The notes under the pieces: model-generated
What the model saw: only the letters and a program-made list of their open reading frames with translations
The model's database searches: none
Told to the model about the DNA's origin: nothing
Shown: one piece after another, positions 1 through 8,750 of the stretch
Layout: the number at the start of each line of letters is the position of its first letter
Position numbering within the stretch: the stretch's first letter is position 1
DNA from: Mucilaginibacter dorajii
Lineage (GTDB): Bacteria > Bacteroidota > Bacteroidia > Sphingobacteriales > Sphingobacteriaceae
DNA length: 64,000 bases
Direction: 5' to 3'
Assembly: GCF_024808255.1 (NCBI RefSeq)
Contig: NZ_JANTYS010000002.1
Coordinates: 434,001-498,000, forward strand
Position numbers and translations under genes: made by a program

Positions 1-2
1 AT

Positions 3-827
3 GTGATCCGCAATGGTGGTTCTGATCACCAGATAGCGCCTTCAAAAAGAGTAAACATCCATACCGATAATGGCATTGTAAAAGCAGTTTTTGGCTGGCC
101 TGCAATCCACACCCGTTTAGGCGGCGAAAAGGAAGAAGCCCCAACCCTTAAAAACATCTTTTTAGATTGCGGCTGTACTTCAAAAGAAGAAGTAGAAAAA
201 TTAGGCATCCATGTAGGTTGTGTTATTACCTATGAAGATGAATTCATGATCCTTAACGACCGTTATTATGTTGGTCGTGCGCTGGATAACCGTGCAGGTG
301 GTTTCATGATTGCCGAAGTTGCCCGTTTATTAAAAGAAAACAACATTAAACTACCCTTTGGCTTATACATTGTAAACGCCGTGCAGGAAGAGATTGGCTT
401 ACGTGGTGCCGAAATGATAGCCCACAAAATAAAACCAAACGTGGCCATTGTTACCGATGTTACCCATGATACCCAAACGCCAATGATCAATAAAATCGTC
501 CAGGGCGATTTGGCTTGTGGTCGCGGTCCTGTTGTATCATACGCGCCTGCGGTGCAAAACAACCTGAACAAACTATTGATAGAGACTGCCCAGAAAGCCG
601 AAATTCCTTTCCAACGCCAGGCTTCGTCACGTTCAACAGGTACCGATACCGACGCCTTTGCATATTCAAATGATGGTGTACCATCGGCATTGATCTCATT
701 GCCGTTGCGTTATATGCATACTACTGTCGAAATGATCCACAAAAACGATGTTGATAACGTGATCCGTTTAATTTATGAAACCTTGCTAAACATTAAAGCA
801 GGTCAGGATTTCAGATATATCAAATAA
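3..827 (+). CDS. M42 family metallopeptidase (5' end outside window)
   Basis: C-terminal part of a cytosolic M42 (FrvX/CelM-like) zinc aminopeptidase, a family that trims peptides in large complexes. In the visible part, DNRAGG (Asp near residue 95) supplies a metal-bridging Asp, QEEIGLRGA (around 129) supplies the catalytic Glu pair, TDVTHDT (around 152) another metal Asp, and YMHTTVEM near the end a His ligand. The first visible codon is not a credible start: the reading frame is open to the window edge, and M42 proteins usually run about 340-360 residues against 274 here. The frame is intact to the stop. The next gene lies 80 nt downstream on the same strand and may be co-transcribed. Family assignment is secure; substrate is unknown. 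Confidence 0.9.
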   Translation: MIRNGGSDHQIAPSKRVNIHTDNGIVKAVFGWPAIHTRLGGEKEEAPTLKNIFLDCGCTSKEEVEKLGIHVGCVITYEDEFMILNDRYYVGRALDNRAGGFMIAEVARLLKENNIKLPFGLYIVNAVQEEIGLRGAEMIAHKIKPNVAIVTDVTHDTQTPMINKIVQGDLACGRGPVVSYAPAVQNNLNKLLIETAQKAEIPFQRQASSRSTGTDTDAFAYSNDGVPSALISLPLRYMHTTVEMIHKNDVDNVIRLIYETLLNIKAGQDFRYIK

Positions 828-907
828 AAATATTAAAACAATTTTCCCCCTAAACACTTATTCACCATTATCAAAAACAATATTAGATAAATACCCCACA
901 CATACTT

Positions 908-1810
908 ATGAAACCAACACTTTTAATTTTGGCCGCCGGTATGGCCAGTCGTTATGGCAGCATGAAACAAGTTGACGGCTTTGGCCCCAATGGCGAAACT
1001 ATTATTGATTACTCTATATACGATGCTATAAAAGCAGGTTTTGGTAAAGTAAGCTTCATTATCCGCGAAGAATTTGCTGATAACTTTAAAGCCATATTTG
1101 AACCAAAACTAAAGGGACGTATTGAAACCGACTACGTTTTTCAGAGCTTTGATCTTAAACCCTTCGGTATTGATAAAACCATTGAACGCGCTAAACCATG
1201 GGGTACTGCCCACGCGGTACTTGCAGCCCGTAACCAAATCAATGAACCATTTTGCGTGATCAATGCCGATGATTTTTATGGTTATGATTCATTTGAAAAA
1301 ATGGCCAGATTTTTAACCAGCGAAATTACAGATGATACTTATTCATTGGTAGGCTACCAGATTGACCGTACGTTGTCTGATTACGGCTCGGTATCGCGCG
1401 GTGTTTGTAAAGTGAACGACGAAGGTAACATGGTAGAGATCAACGAGCGGACCGAAGTTTATTTTAAAGAAGACGGCAGCGTAGCCTATAAGGATGCAAC
1501 AGGCGAACATCCATTGCCAAGCGACACCCGTGTATCAATGAACTTCTGGGGGTTTACTCCCGCTGTTTTCAAACAAAGCGAAGACATGTTCAGGAAATTT
1601 GTTGACGCTAATGAAAACAACCCTAAATCGGAATTTTTTATTCCTTTGGTTGCCGATGGGTTGATCAAAACGGGCGTTGCTTCATTCAAGGTTATCCCAA
1701 CCGGCTCAAAATGGTTTGGCGTAACTTATAAAGAAGATAAGCCTATTGTACAAAAAAGTATTTCGGCATTGGTTGAAAACGGAACTTATCCGTCTAATCT
1801 TTGGGATTAG
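908..1810 (+). CDS. Sugar-phosphate nucleotidyltransferase family protein
   Basis: A 300-residue protein with the N-terminal Rossmann-type nucleotidyltransferase signature LAAGMASRYGSMKQ (residues 8-21), a variant of the GxGxRxxPxTxxxPK loop that binds the nucleotide. NADDFYGYDSF (about 119-129) is the metal and sugar-binding segment seen in UTP- or dTTP-dependent sugar-1-phosphate transferases. There is no left-handed beta-helix tail of the GlgC or GlmU type, so it is a single-domain enzyme. Bacteroidota genomes carry this stand-alone form, usually annotated only as nucleotidyltransferase; the sugar cannot be deduced. The start at 908 puts the conserved loop at the usual distance from the N-terminus. 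It is followed by repeat DNA and a convergent gene. Confidence 0.85.
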   Translation: MKPTLLILAAGMASRYGSMKQVDGFGPNGETIIDYSIYDAIKAGFGKVSFIIREEFADNFKAIFEPKLKGRIETDYVFQSFDLKPFGIDKTIERAKPWGTAHAVLAARNQINEPFCVINADDFYGYDSFEKMARFLTSEITDDTYSLVGYQIDRTLSDYGSVSRGVCKVNDEGNMVEINERTEVYFKEDGSVAYKDATGEHPLPSDTRVSMNFWGFTPAVFKQSEDMFRKFVDANENNPKSEFFIPLVADGLIKTGVASFKVIPTGSKWFGVTYKEDKPIVQKSISALVENGTYPSNLWD

Positions 1811-1831
1811 GGCCAATCACAAAACAGGCCA

Positions 1832-2083
1832 TTGCGAGTTGTAAAATCCGCGGACTTTGAAGGGGAAAATGACGTAAAAACTGTCCTCTCCGCCCTGTCA
1901 TTCTGAGGAACGAAGAATCTATTCGTGAACATACAGAGCGAACGAGCATGGTGTAGAATAGATCCTTCGTTCCTCAGGATGACAGTCGTTTTAAAACACG
2001 TCATGGGTAGGCATGAAGTAATCGCGAACTCTGCAAATCCGCCCTGTATAGTATGCGATTGCCACGCTGTGCTCGCAATGACA
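1832..2083. repeat. Cluster of three intergenic palindromic repeats
   Basis: The 337 nt between two convergent genes are almost wholly repeat DNA. 1832-1873 is a short unit opening with cattgcgagttgtaaaatcc and closing with aaatgac. 1896-1984 is an 89-nt inverted repeat with arms tgtcattctgaggaacgaag and cttcgttcctcaggatgaca. 2000-2083 is a decayed copy ending in gctcgcaatgaca. All begin or end with the tgtcatt/aatgaca words shared by other copies in this window (8647, 20961, 55800, 56803). I see no gene here. Confidence 0.85.
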
Positions 2084-2093
2084 TAGTTCATAA

Positions 2094-2128
2094 AACAAAA
2101 AATCCCGCCTTACAGCGGGATTTTTTGT
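2094..2128 (-). terminator. Rho-independent terminator, possibly bidirectional
   Basis: Stem aatcccgc / gcgggatt (2101-2122) with a six-base loop, flanked by an A-run on the left and a T-run on the right, so it can act on both strands. It sits 20 nt past the stop of the minus-strand gene ending at 2148 and probably also insulates the plus-strand nucleotidyltransferase gene. Confidence 0.8.
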
Positions 2129-2147
2129 TTCGTATATGGCATCCGGA

Positions 2148-2534
2148 TTAGTCAACAAAGAAGAATTTCTTTTTGTTGTATTCATCGTAAACGTGAACAG
2201 TTTTGGTAACCACTTCATCGTTTGATCTGATCTCGAATTTGTAGTCGCCGTTATCAAGGCTGGTTAACACGTATCCTTTTGCAACTTCGGCTTTGCTTGG
2301 CAAAAAGTCTTCCATTAAAATATTGTTTGCCTGGTCAAAAATGGTTACGTATGATTTGCTTGCTTCGGCTTTTGAAATAATTACCGCAACACCACGCTCA
2401 TGTTTTAATGAGGATACGGTGATCACGTCTTTAGTATCGCCGGTATGTGGTTTGGCGCTTGCAGCAGTTGTTGTAAAAATGCCTGCGCTTAATAATAATA
2501 ATAATAATGCTGATAATTTGATTGAATTTTTCAT
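2148..2534 (-). CDS. Small secreted protein of unknown function
   Basis: A 128-residue protein with a clear Sec signal peptide: Lys at 3, a Leu-rich core at 8-17, and a probable cleavage after ASA near residue 27. The mature part (about 100 residues) has alternating hydrophobic strands and reads like a small beta-sandwich, resembling the DUF3244 or T9SS C-terminal sorting-domain fold in its middle section (YVTIFDQANNILMED, then GDYKFEI). It ends in a Lys-rich stretch, KKKFFFVD. No catalytic motif is visible. It is monocistronic, with its own terminator and no close neighbour on the same strand. Export to the periplasm or surface is a firm inference; the fold comparison is only a resemblance. 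Confidence 0.7.
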   Translation of the reverse strand: MKNSIKLSALLLLLLSAGIFTTTAASAKPHTGDTKDVITVSSLKHERGVAVIISKAEASKSYVTIFDQANNILMEDFLPSKAEVAKGYVLTSLDNGDYKFEIRSNDEVVTKTVHVYDEYNKKKFFFVD

Positions 2535-2828
2535 GATCTTTTTTATTTTAAAATGCTGTTTTTAAATGTGTTTGTTAATTTCAATATCCAAAACAACAAC
2601 ATCTTTCCCTATCAAAAAAACGCAATAGACCGCCCCTTTATAAATATAGACGAACGGCAAATTGCAACCGGCAAAGCCTCACATCAACACTAATAATCAA
2701 CCAATTACAGTTTAATGGCTTAAATCATGCGCTTCGTCGATAGTTTTGTTTTGCTCATCGGTTATAATTGGCACTTCACCTGTTTCACATTAAAAAAAAC
2801 CAATGAAACCTACATGCGTTCCTTTTTT

Positions 2829-2857
2829 GTGCCCTGGTAATTAATAGGGCACTTTTT
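2829..2857 (+). promoter_or_regulatory. Terminator-like hairpin touching the GH31 start codon
   Basis: GTGCCC (2829-2834) pairs with GGGCAC (2847-2852), followed by five T residues; the ATG of the alpha-glucosidase gene follows only three bases later. This could act as an attenuator or block start-codon access, or be chance. The rest of the 326-nt gap from 2535 is AT-rich and holds nothing else I recognise. Confidence 0.35.
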
Positions 2858-2860
2858 ACT

Positions 2861-5131
2861 ATGGAAACAGTAATAGCAGGTAACATTCAGGGCTTTAAAC
2901 AGCAGGATGCTGTATTGATTATCAGTACAGCCGAAGCACAAGCAAGGATATACGTATATAGTCCAAGCATCATCAGGGTAACCATCAGCAAGAAACAGGA
3001 AGACGAGGATCCCTCCTACGCAGTGATCAGGGAACCATTGGCAGATTTTGACATAGATGAGTCTGCTGAATTTATCAAGGTAAACACATCAGCATTAAAA
3101 CTCGTCATCAACAAATCGCCTTTAAGGTTCAATTTTTTTACTGCCGATGATAAGCCGCTAAGCCAGGACGATAACCGTTTTGGAACCAACTGGCAGGGCG
3201 ACAGGGTGATTACCTACCGCAAGCTGTATCCTGATGAAAAGTTTATTGGCCTGGGTGAAAAAACCGGCGACCTGAACCGCCGCGGAACATCATACACCAA
3301 CTGGAATACCGACGCGGTTGATTATGGCCTAAAATCAGATCCACTTTATAAAACCTTTCCTTTTTTTGTTGGCTTGCACAGCGGGCTTACCTATGGCTTG
3401 TTTTTAGATAATATCCACAAAAGCTATTTCGATTTTGGTGCCACTACTGACGATGAAATGAGCTGGTTTGGTGCCGATGGCGGTGATATGAATTATTACT
3501 TTTTTGGCGCGCAGGGCGTAGCCAAAATTATTGAAGATTACACCTGGCTTACCGGTCGCATGGAAATGCCCCCTTTATGGAGCCTGGGTTACCAGCAATG
3601 CCGCTGGAGTTATATGAGTGCCAAAGAGGTTTTAAAAATTGCCAAAACCTTCCGCAAAAAGAAGATCCCCGCCGATGTGGTTTATTGCGATATAGACTAT
3701 ATGGAAGGCTTCAAGATCTTTACCTGGAACAAAAAAACATTTGCCGATCCGAAGGGAATGATGGACGAACTCAAAGCAATGAACTTTCATCTGGTTACTA
3801 TTGTTGATCCCGGTATTAAGATAGAGGAAGGATACCGGCAATATGATGAAGGCATAGCCAATGATTACTTTGCCAAATACCCCGATGGTGAAAACTATAC
3901 CGGCTACGTTTGGCCGGGCCGTTGCCATTTTCCCGACTTTTTCAGGGATGATGTGCGCGAATGGTGGGGAGCGGCTTTTACGGCACTAACAGATGTTGGG
4001 GTTGATGGTTTTTGGAACGATATGAACGAACCCGCCGCCTGGGGTCAAAACATGCCCTGGCTGGTAAAGTTTGGTGATAAATATATGCCCGAAGTACGTA
4101 ACGCCTACGGCATGCAAATGGCACGGGCCACTTATAATGGCACCAGAACAATCCTCAATAACAAACGACCATTTGTACTAACCCGCGCCGCATATGCCGG
4201 CACGCAGCGCTATTCGGCCGTGTGGACGGGTGACAATACCGGCACCGATGAACATATGTTATTAGGGCAACGCCTGGTAAACAGTTTGGGCATTACCGGC
4301 ATCTCCTTTACCGGGGTCGATATCGGCGGTTTTAGCGGCAACCCAACACCCGGGTTGATGGTACGTTGGAACTCCCTGGGCGTTTATACCCCCATGTTCC
4401 GCAACCACGCCATCAAAGGCAGTAAAATGCGCGAGCCCTGGGAATGGGGCAAAGCCAATGAGCGGATCATCAAAAAAGATATTGAGCAGCGCTATCGCTT
4501 ATTGCCTTATATCTATTCAGGCTTTTATCAATCCGCCTTAACCGGCTTACCCATCAGCCGCACCCTGGCCATTGAATTCCCTTTTGATGAAAAGGTTTAT
4601 TACGAGCGTTTTCAAAACCAGTTTATGTTTGGCGATGCCTTACTGGTTGCTCCCGTTGAAAGCGATAAATTGACCACTGATGTTTATTTACACAAAGGTG
4701 ATTGGTACCGCCTGAGTACCGATGAAAAATTAAAAGGCGGCAAAATTGTGAATGCGCCATCGCCATTAACAGACTTGCCCGTATTTGTAAAGGCAGGTGC
4801 TATAATCCCGATGCAGAGCGTTTTACAAAACACCACTGAAAAAGGCGATGGCATTTTGCAGTTGCACGTCTGGAACGGGAAAGCGGCTAATGAGTTTGTG
4901 TATTATGAGGATGATGGTAACAGCTATGATTACGAGAATGGCTTTTATTATAGAAGGACGATCCGTTTTGACCCTAAAGCAAAAAAAGTGACGCTATCGG
5001 CAGTGGTGGGAAATTTTGCATCAAGGTTTAGTAAGTTGAAAATGGTATGGCATGGGTTTGAGGAGATGAAAATCACGAAAAAACTGATTGAGCTTGAAAA
5101 CGAACAGTTAGAAATATTTTATAACTTATAA
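2861..5131 (+). CDS. Glycoside hydrolase family 31 alpha-glucosidase
   Basis: A 756-residue retaining alpha-glycosidase of family GH31. Order: N-terminal beta-sandwich (about 1-230), (beta/alpha)8 catalytic domain (about 240-560) and C-terminal beta domains including the DUF5110-like region ending near 740. The nucleophile Asp is in GFWNDMNEP (Asp387) and the acid/base Asp in AVWTGDN (Asp458); GVDIGGF follows as in other members. The aromatic substrate-cleft motif LGYQQCRWSY is present near 242. No signal peptide is visible, so it is probably cytosolic, acting on imported or storage-derived alpha-glucosides. That would fit the glycogen genes at 21-24 kb, although they are not linked. The start is 3 nt after an unusual hairpin. 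Family call is secure; exact substrate is open. Confidence 0.93.
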   Translation: METVIAGNIQGFKQQDAVLIISTAEAQARIYVYSPSIIRVTISKKQEDEDPSYAVIREPLADFDIDESAEFIKVNTSALKLVINKSPLRFNFFTADDKPLSQDDNRFGTNWQGDRVITYRKLYPDEKFIGLGEKTGDLNRRGTSYTNWNTDAVDYGLKSDPLYKTFPFFVGLHSGLTYGLFLDNIHKSYFDFGATTDDEMSWFGADGGDMNYYFFGAQGVAKIIEDYTWLTGRMEMPPLWSLGYQQCRWSYMSAKEVLKIAKTFRKKKIPADVVYCDIDYMEGFKIFTWNKKTFADPKGMMDELKAMNFHLVTIVDPGIKIEEGYRQYDEGIANDYFAKYPDGENYTGYVWPGRCHFPDFFRDDVREWWGAAFTALTDVGVDGFWNDMNEPAAWGQNMPWLVKFGDKYMPEVRNAYGMQMARATYNGTRTILNNKRPFVLTRAAYAGTQRYSAVWTGDNTGTDEHMLLGQRLVNSLGITGISFTGVDIGGFSGNPTPGLMVRWNSLGVYTPMFRNHAIKGSKMREPWEWGKANERIIKKDIEQRYRLLPYIYSGFYQSALTGLPISRTLAIEFPFDEKVYYERFQNQFMFGDALLVAPVESDKLTTDVYLHKGDWYRLSTDEKLKGGKIVNAPSPLTDLPVFVKAGAIIPMQSVLQNTTEKGDGILQLHVWNGKAANEFVYYEDDGNSYDYENGFYYRRTIRFDPKAKKVTLSAVVGNFASRFSKLKMVWHGFEEMKITKKLIELENEQLEIFYNL

Positions 5132-5170
5132 TGACGTCCATGTAAGTTATTGATTATCAAATATATTTTT

Positions 5171-5279
5171 TGTAGAGACGCAACATTTTGCGTCTCCCGC
5201 TATACAGAGCGGATTTGTGAGATTTTAAATTTGCGTGGTGCATTTGCATGCGGGAGACGCAAAATGTTGCGTCTCTACA
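5171..5279. repeat. Double palindrome with 29-bp perfect inverted arms
   Basis: Arms at 5171-5199 and 5251-5279 are perfect inverted copies of each other over 29 bp. Each arm is also a palindrome in itself (gagacgcaa ... ttgcgtctc), giving a clover-like fold with a 51-nt centre. It lies between two convergent genes (GH31 and a metalloprotease). No target duplication or ORF is apparent. Confidence 0.85.
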
Positions 5280-5382
5280 CAAGCGCGTTAACGATGTTAT
5301 CACTATTTTTTTCAGGTTACCCCTGATGGATACTCACAATGACATAATAAACTTGATTATCAATCGATTAAACGATCTACCC

Positions 5383-5415
5383 AGATTTACGAAGTTTTAA
5401 AAACTTCGTAAATCT
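5383..5415. repeat. 33-bp near-perfect palindrome, copy 1 of 3
   Basis: agatttacgaagtttt at 5383-5398 and its reverse complement at 5400-5415. It lies 14 nt past the stop of the minus-strand metalloprotease gene. Two sister copies sit at 24102 and 38198, also past the stops of minus-strand genes, suggesting use as a transcript-end hairpin. Confidence 0.75.
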
Positions 5416-5428
5416 AAATAAACAAGAA

Positions 5429-7852
5429 TTACTCCATCCCAATCGGCGAACCATCGGGCATATTCAAAGTATGTGCCGGTTCAAACTTATCAGGATTGTA
5501 CTCAAATTGTTTGATCTCGGCTAAGCCGAAAAGCAAATTGGCTTTGCGGCTATCCGTGGCTGTAACAACCGCTGTTTGCATCCATTTTTTAAGATCATCT
5601 ATTTGTAACAGGGCAATACCACGCACACTGGCCGGGGCATTGGTTGTTGCAGCAAGGGTAAGGATCTGTTTTAGCGTTAGGTTATTTACTAATCGCTGTA
5701 ATTCGCCTTTATAGCCTGTTGGCTGCGGGACTTTCCAGGTTTGGGCTACCAGCTTGTTCAATACAGGCAGCAAACCGGGTTGTGTATTATCCCGTGATTG
5801 GTATTCTACTAAGCGTGCGGCACGTTCCGGTTGCAGCATAAATGAAAGTGTCGCACCAGCGGCAGATTCAGCAGCTGCCATAGGGTCAAAAGTCAGGCCG
5901 GTGTGTGATTTAAATGTTTCACGGGTACGCGGATATCCTATCGGCCTTGGCGGGATCATTGCTATCAGCTTTTCGGGCAGGGCAAGCGCATCGGGCGTTA
6001 TGGTACCCATCAATGCGTTGAACGCTTTCCACTGTTCGGCTGGCGGCACAAAACGGGTAATGGTTTGTCCGTCGTTTTTTAAAGCGAAAGTATAATATAG
6101 CCCGCCTAACATTTTGGAGGTGGCTTCGGCCTGAAAGCGATGGATGAGGTACATCGGCACCAATACTTCTTCTAAAGTTGCCATTGGCGCATCCTGGCGG
6201 ATGGCTTTTTCAGAAAAATTATCCAGTACATGTTTACGCAACACCATCAGCCTGTTCAGTTCATCGGCCGCGTTGGCACCGCTATCCCAAAGGTGGGCCT
6301 GCGGATGGGCGCTGCCTGCCGGGCGCGCATCATCGTCAGATATAAATAAAAAGCCCTGTTTTATTGTTTCGGTGATGATACCTTTTAAAGCGTCGTCCTC
6401 ATTAGTACCATTCACAAAATCCTGGTAGCCGTAAAGAATAGCCCGTTTATCATATTCGCCAATTTCGGTGCGGTAAGCTTTACTCAGGTCGATAGTTCCA
6501 TCGGTATTTAAGCTGATCACCGGTGGCGGGTAGTCCATGACAGAAGCCCTTCCGTTTACACTGGCCGTGAAGTTGTGCTGCAACCCTAAAGTATGGCCAA
6601 CCTCATGGGCAGCCAATTGGCGCAAGCGGGCAAGGGCCAGTTTCAGCATTTTATCGCTGGTGGGTTTGCCGTCTTCATAAGGTTGCACCAGGCCTTCGGC
6701 AATTAAGAAGTCCTGCCTGTCGCGCAGCGAACCTAATGAAACCTGTCCTTTAATGATCTCGCCTGTGCGTGGGTCGGTAATCGATTCGCCATAACTCCAG
6801 CCCCGTGTTGAGCGGTGTACCCATTGGATGATATTGTACCTGATATCCATCGGATCTACATCCGCAGGCAGTAATTTTACCTGGAACGCGTTTTTATAAC
6901 CTGCCGCCTCAAAAGCCTGGTTCCACCAGCTGGCACCTTCAATTAAAGCACTGCGCACCGGTTCGGGCGCACCACGGTCAACATAATAAACAATTGGATT
7001 TACAGGCTCGCTCATGGCTGCAGTTGGGTCTTTCTTTTGCAGGCGATGCCGGGTAAGCATCCGCTTCATGATCGGTTGGTCTATCGGTGTGGCATAGTCC
7101 ATATAGTCCACATCATAATACCCGGATCTGGGGTCAAATTTGCGCTGCTTGTAATTACCGTCGGGCAGTTTAATAAACGATTGGTGCATCCGCACAGTAA
7201 CCGCGTTAGCATCCGGCGTTACCGAACTGATCTCATATCCCTTGCCTTTACCGGCCAAAGTAATGGTAGCTTCAAACTCCGAATTATCCGGGAAATCCTT
7301 AGTATTTCGCAAATAAACCGCCGAGCGGCTTTCATCAAAGCCAAAACTGCCCTGGTTGTTATCATTTAGCCTGTCGGCTATTTTATGGCTGTCGCGCAGC
7401 AAAAAAGGCGTAAAATCTACCAATACTTTGTCACCGTCCTGGGCCAAAACCGTAGTACCCCAAATGGCCGATTGTGCAAAAGCCTCCTCCACAGATTTAC
7501 GTTCATCTGCATTATCGCTAATGGCGCGGTAGCTATAGTTGGGTTGCACCAATAGTACTTTAGGTCCGCTTTTGATGAATTTAACGATGCGGCTGTTGCC
7601 GATCTGCCCACGATCAAGCCCCAAGTCGTTGGAGCCAACACCTGCCGGCAGGGAGTTTACGTATAGAAATTCCTGGTCGAACTTATCGATCTCCAGCAAG
7701 ATCTTGCCCGATTTTTCATCCCAATAAAAATTGAAGTAGCCGGTGAATTTGGTGAGGTCTTTTATTTTGGTATCAAAGTCGTCGGCCTTTTGAGCTTTAA
7801 CATTCAAAGAAGATGCCGTAGCGAAAAATAATAGGAGGAGAAGTTTTTTCAT
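5429..7852 (-). CDS. Secreted zinc-dependent metalloprotease (DUF5117/DUF5118 type)
   Basis: An 807-residue exported protein with a Sec signal peptide (MKKLLLLLFFATASS, cleavage near residue 20 after VKAQ). The catalytic zinc motif HEVGHTLGLQHNF lies near residue 414: two His ligands and the Glu base, with a third His six residues on, the extended metzincin-like HExxHxxGxxH form. A likely Met-turn is SVMDYP a few residues downstream. Flanking regions match the large Bacteroidota family usually annotated as zinc-dependent metalloprotease with DUF5117 and DUF5118 domains, whose usual length is about 800-850. Physiological substrate is unknown. It is single-gene, with the DUF4142 gene upstream separated by a terminator. 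Confidence 0.9.
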   Translation of the reverse strand: MKKLLLLLFFATASSLNVKAQKADDFDTKIKDLTKFTGYFNFYWDEKSGKILLEIDKFDQEFLYVNSLPAGVGSNDLGLDRGQIGNSRIVKFIKSGPKVLLVQPNYSYRAISDNADERKSVEEAFAQSAIWGTTVLAQDGDKVLVDFTPFLLRDSHKIADRLNDNNQGSFGFDESRSAVYLRNTKDFPDNSEFEATITLAGKGKGYEISSVTPDANAVTVRMHQSFIKLPDGNYKQRKFDPRSGYYDVDYMDYATPIDQPIMKRMLTRHRLQKKDPTAAMSEPVNPIVYYVDRGAPEPVRSALIEGASWWNQAFEAAGYKNAFQVKLLPADVDPMDIRYNIIQWVHRSTRGWSYGESITDPRTGEIIKGQVSLGSLRDRQDFLIAEGLVQPYEDGKPTSDKMLKLALARLRQLAAHEVGHTLGLQHNFTASVNGRASVMDYPPPVISLNTDGTIDLSKAYRTEIGEYDKRAILYGYQDFVNGTNEDDALKGIITETIKQGFLFISDDDARPAGSAHPQAHLWDSGANAADELNRLMVLRKHVLDNFSEKAIRQDAPMATLEEVLVPMYLIHRFQAEATSKMLGGLYYTFALKNDGQTITRFVPPAEQWKAFNALMGTITPDALALPEKLIAMIPPRPIGYPRTRETFKSHTGLTFDPMAAAESAAGATLSFMLQPERAARLVEYQSRDNTQPGLLPVLNKLVAQTWKVPQPTGYKGELQRLVNNLTLKQILTLAATTNAPASVRGIALLQIDDLKKWMQTAVVTATDSRKANLLFGLAEIKQFEYNPDKFEPAHTLNMPDGSPIGME

Positions 7853-7884
7853 AGGGGCCAGTCATTAGCTAAGCCCTAAAATAA

Positions 7885-7920
7885 GCATAAAAACAGAAAG
7901 GAGGTACAATTACCTCCTTT
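7885..7920 (-). terminator. Rho-independent terminator of the DUF4142 gene
   Basis: Stem aaaggaggta / tacctccttt (7897-7920) followed on the minus strand by a T-rich run. It lies 26 nt past the stop of the gene ending at 7947 and before the metalloprotease start at 7852, so the two are probably separate transcripts. Confidence 0.8.
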
Positions 7921-7946
7921 ACTGTTATTTATAAGATCAGCATTAA

Positions 7947-8552
7947 TTATTTCATGCCTTTTTGGATAGCCTCAATTTCGGCCAGGTGGCTTTTTATGGT
8001 AGGCAATGTTTTGGCAGCAAAAGCTTTCAAATCGGCATCTTTACAATTTTTAGATGCATCTTCAAAAAGCGATTCTACTTTTTTGTGACCGCTAACCATA
8101 GCATCAACATAAGCTTTATCAAAATCGGCACCTGATTTTGCAGCCAGGTCGGCTTTCATTTTCTGATGATCGGCATCTGGCTCGTTTGGTAAGGTGATAT
8201 TTTTAGTTTTGGCAATGGCCATTAACTCCTCATTGGCTTTGGTATGATCAGTAACCATCATCGCCCCAAAAGCTTTTACTTTAGGATTGGTTGCTTTTTC
8301 GCTGGCTAAAGTACCGGCTGCAACTTCGGCTAAACCTGCATTTGCAGCTCCTGTAGCAAATTTGGCATCGCCTTCATCAACCGCGATACCTTTTGCACCG
8401 GTAACACCGGCAGTATCTTTAGCAGCCATGGTAGATGTATCCTTAACGGCATTTACGCTATCGGCAACTTCTTTACTGTCTTTTGAACCGCCGCACGATT
8501 GAAACGATAAGGCAGCTATGGCCATCATCGCTATTAAACTTAACTTTTTCAT
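7947..8552 (-). CDS. DUF4142 ferritin-like lipoprotein
   Basis: A 201-residue protein with a lipoprotein signal peptide: MKKLSLIAMMAIAALSFQSC gives a lipobox with Cys20. A low-complexity Ala/Asp/Thr linker (about 21-65) leads into a DUF4142 four-helix domain (about 65-195) carrying the family hallmarks: MMVTDHTKANEEL, a central DADHQKM segment and the closing KSHLAEIEAIQK. DUF4142 proteins are exported ferritin-like helical bundles, often stress-related; function is not established. A 28-bp palindrome lies just in front of the start codon and may be an operator. Confidence 0.88.
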   Translation of the reverse strand: MKKLSLIAMMAIAALSFQSCGGSKDSKEVADSVNAVKDTSTMAAKDTAGVTGAKGIAVDEGDAKFATGAANAGLAEVAAGTLASEKATNPKVKAFGAMMVTDHTKANEELMAIAKTKNITLPNEPDADHQKMKADLAAKSGADFDKAYVDAMVSGHKKVESLFEDASKNCKDADLKAFAAKTLPTIKSHLAEIEAIQKGMK

Positions 8553-8559
8553 AGTAGTG

Positions 8560-8587
8560 ATATGTTGTTTTATTATTTACAACATAT
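8560..8587. promoter_or_regulatory. Palindrome immediately upstream of the DUF4142 gene
   Basis: atatgttg (8560-8567) and caacatat (8580-8587) form an exact inverted repeat with a 12-nt AT-only centre, starting 8 nt before the start codon on the minus strand. It could be a repressor site or a 5'-UTR hairpin; no TAnnTTTG box is obvious beside it. Confidence 0.4.
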
Positions 8588-8646
8588 TTCTTTATGATAA
8601 GTTTCATTTTCTTAAAAGTAAAATAACAGAAAGAATCAAACAACCA

Positions 8647-8728
8647 TGTCATTGCGAGGCACGAAGCAATCGCACGCGTTCAGGGTCGCCCTGTATAGTT
8701 CGCGATTGCTTCGTACCTCGCAATGACA
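8647..8728. repeat. 82-nt intergenic palindromic repeat
   Basis: Arms tgtcattgcgaggcacgaag and cttcgtacctcgcaatgaca around a variable centre containing ccctgtatag. Same family as the copies at 2000, 20961 and 55800. It lies between the DUF4142 promoter region and the 3' end of hisS. Confidence 0.88.
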
Positions 8729-8750
8729 TATAAGTATATTGATTGGGCTT

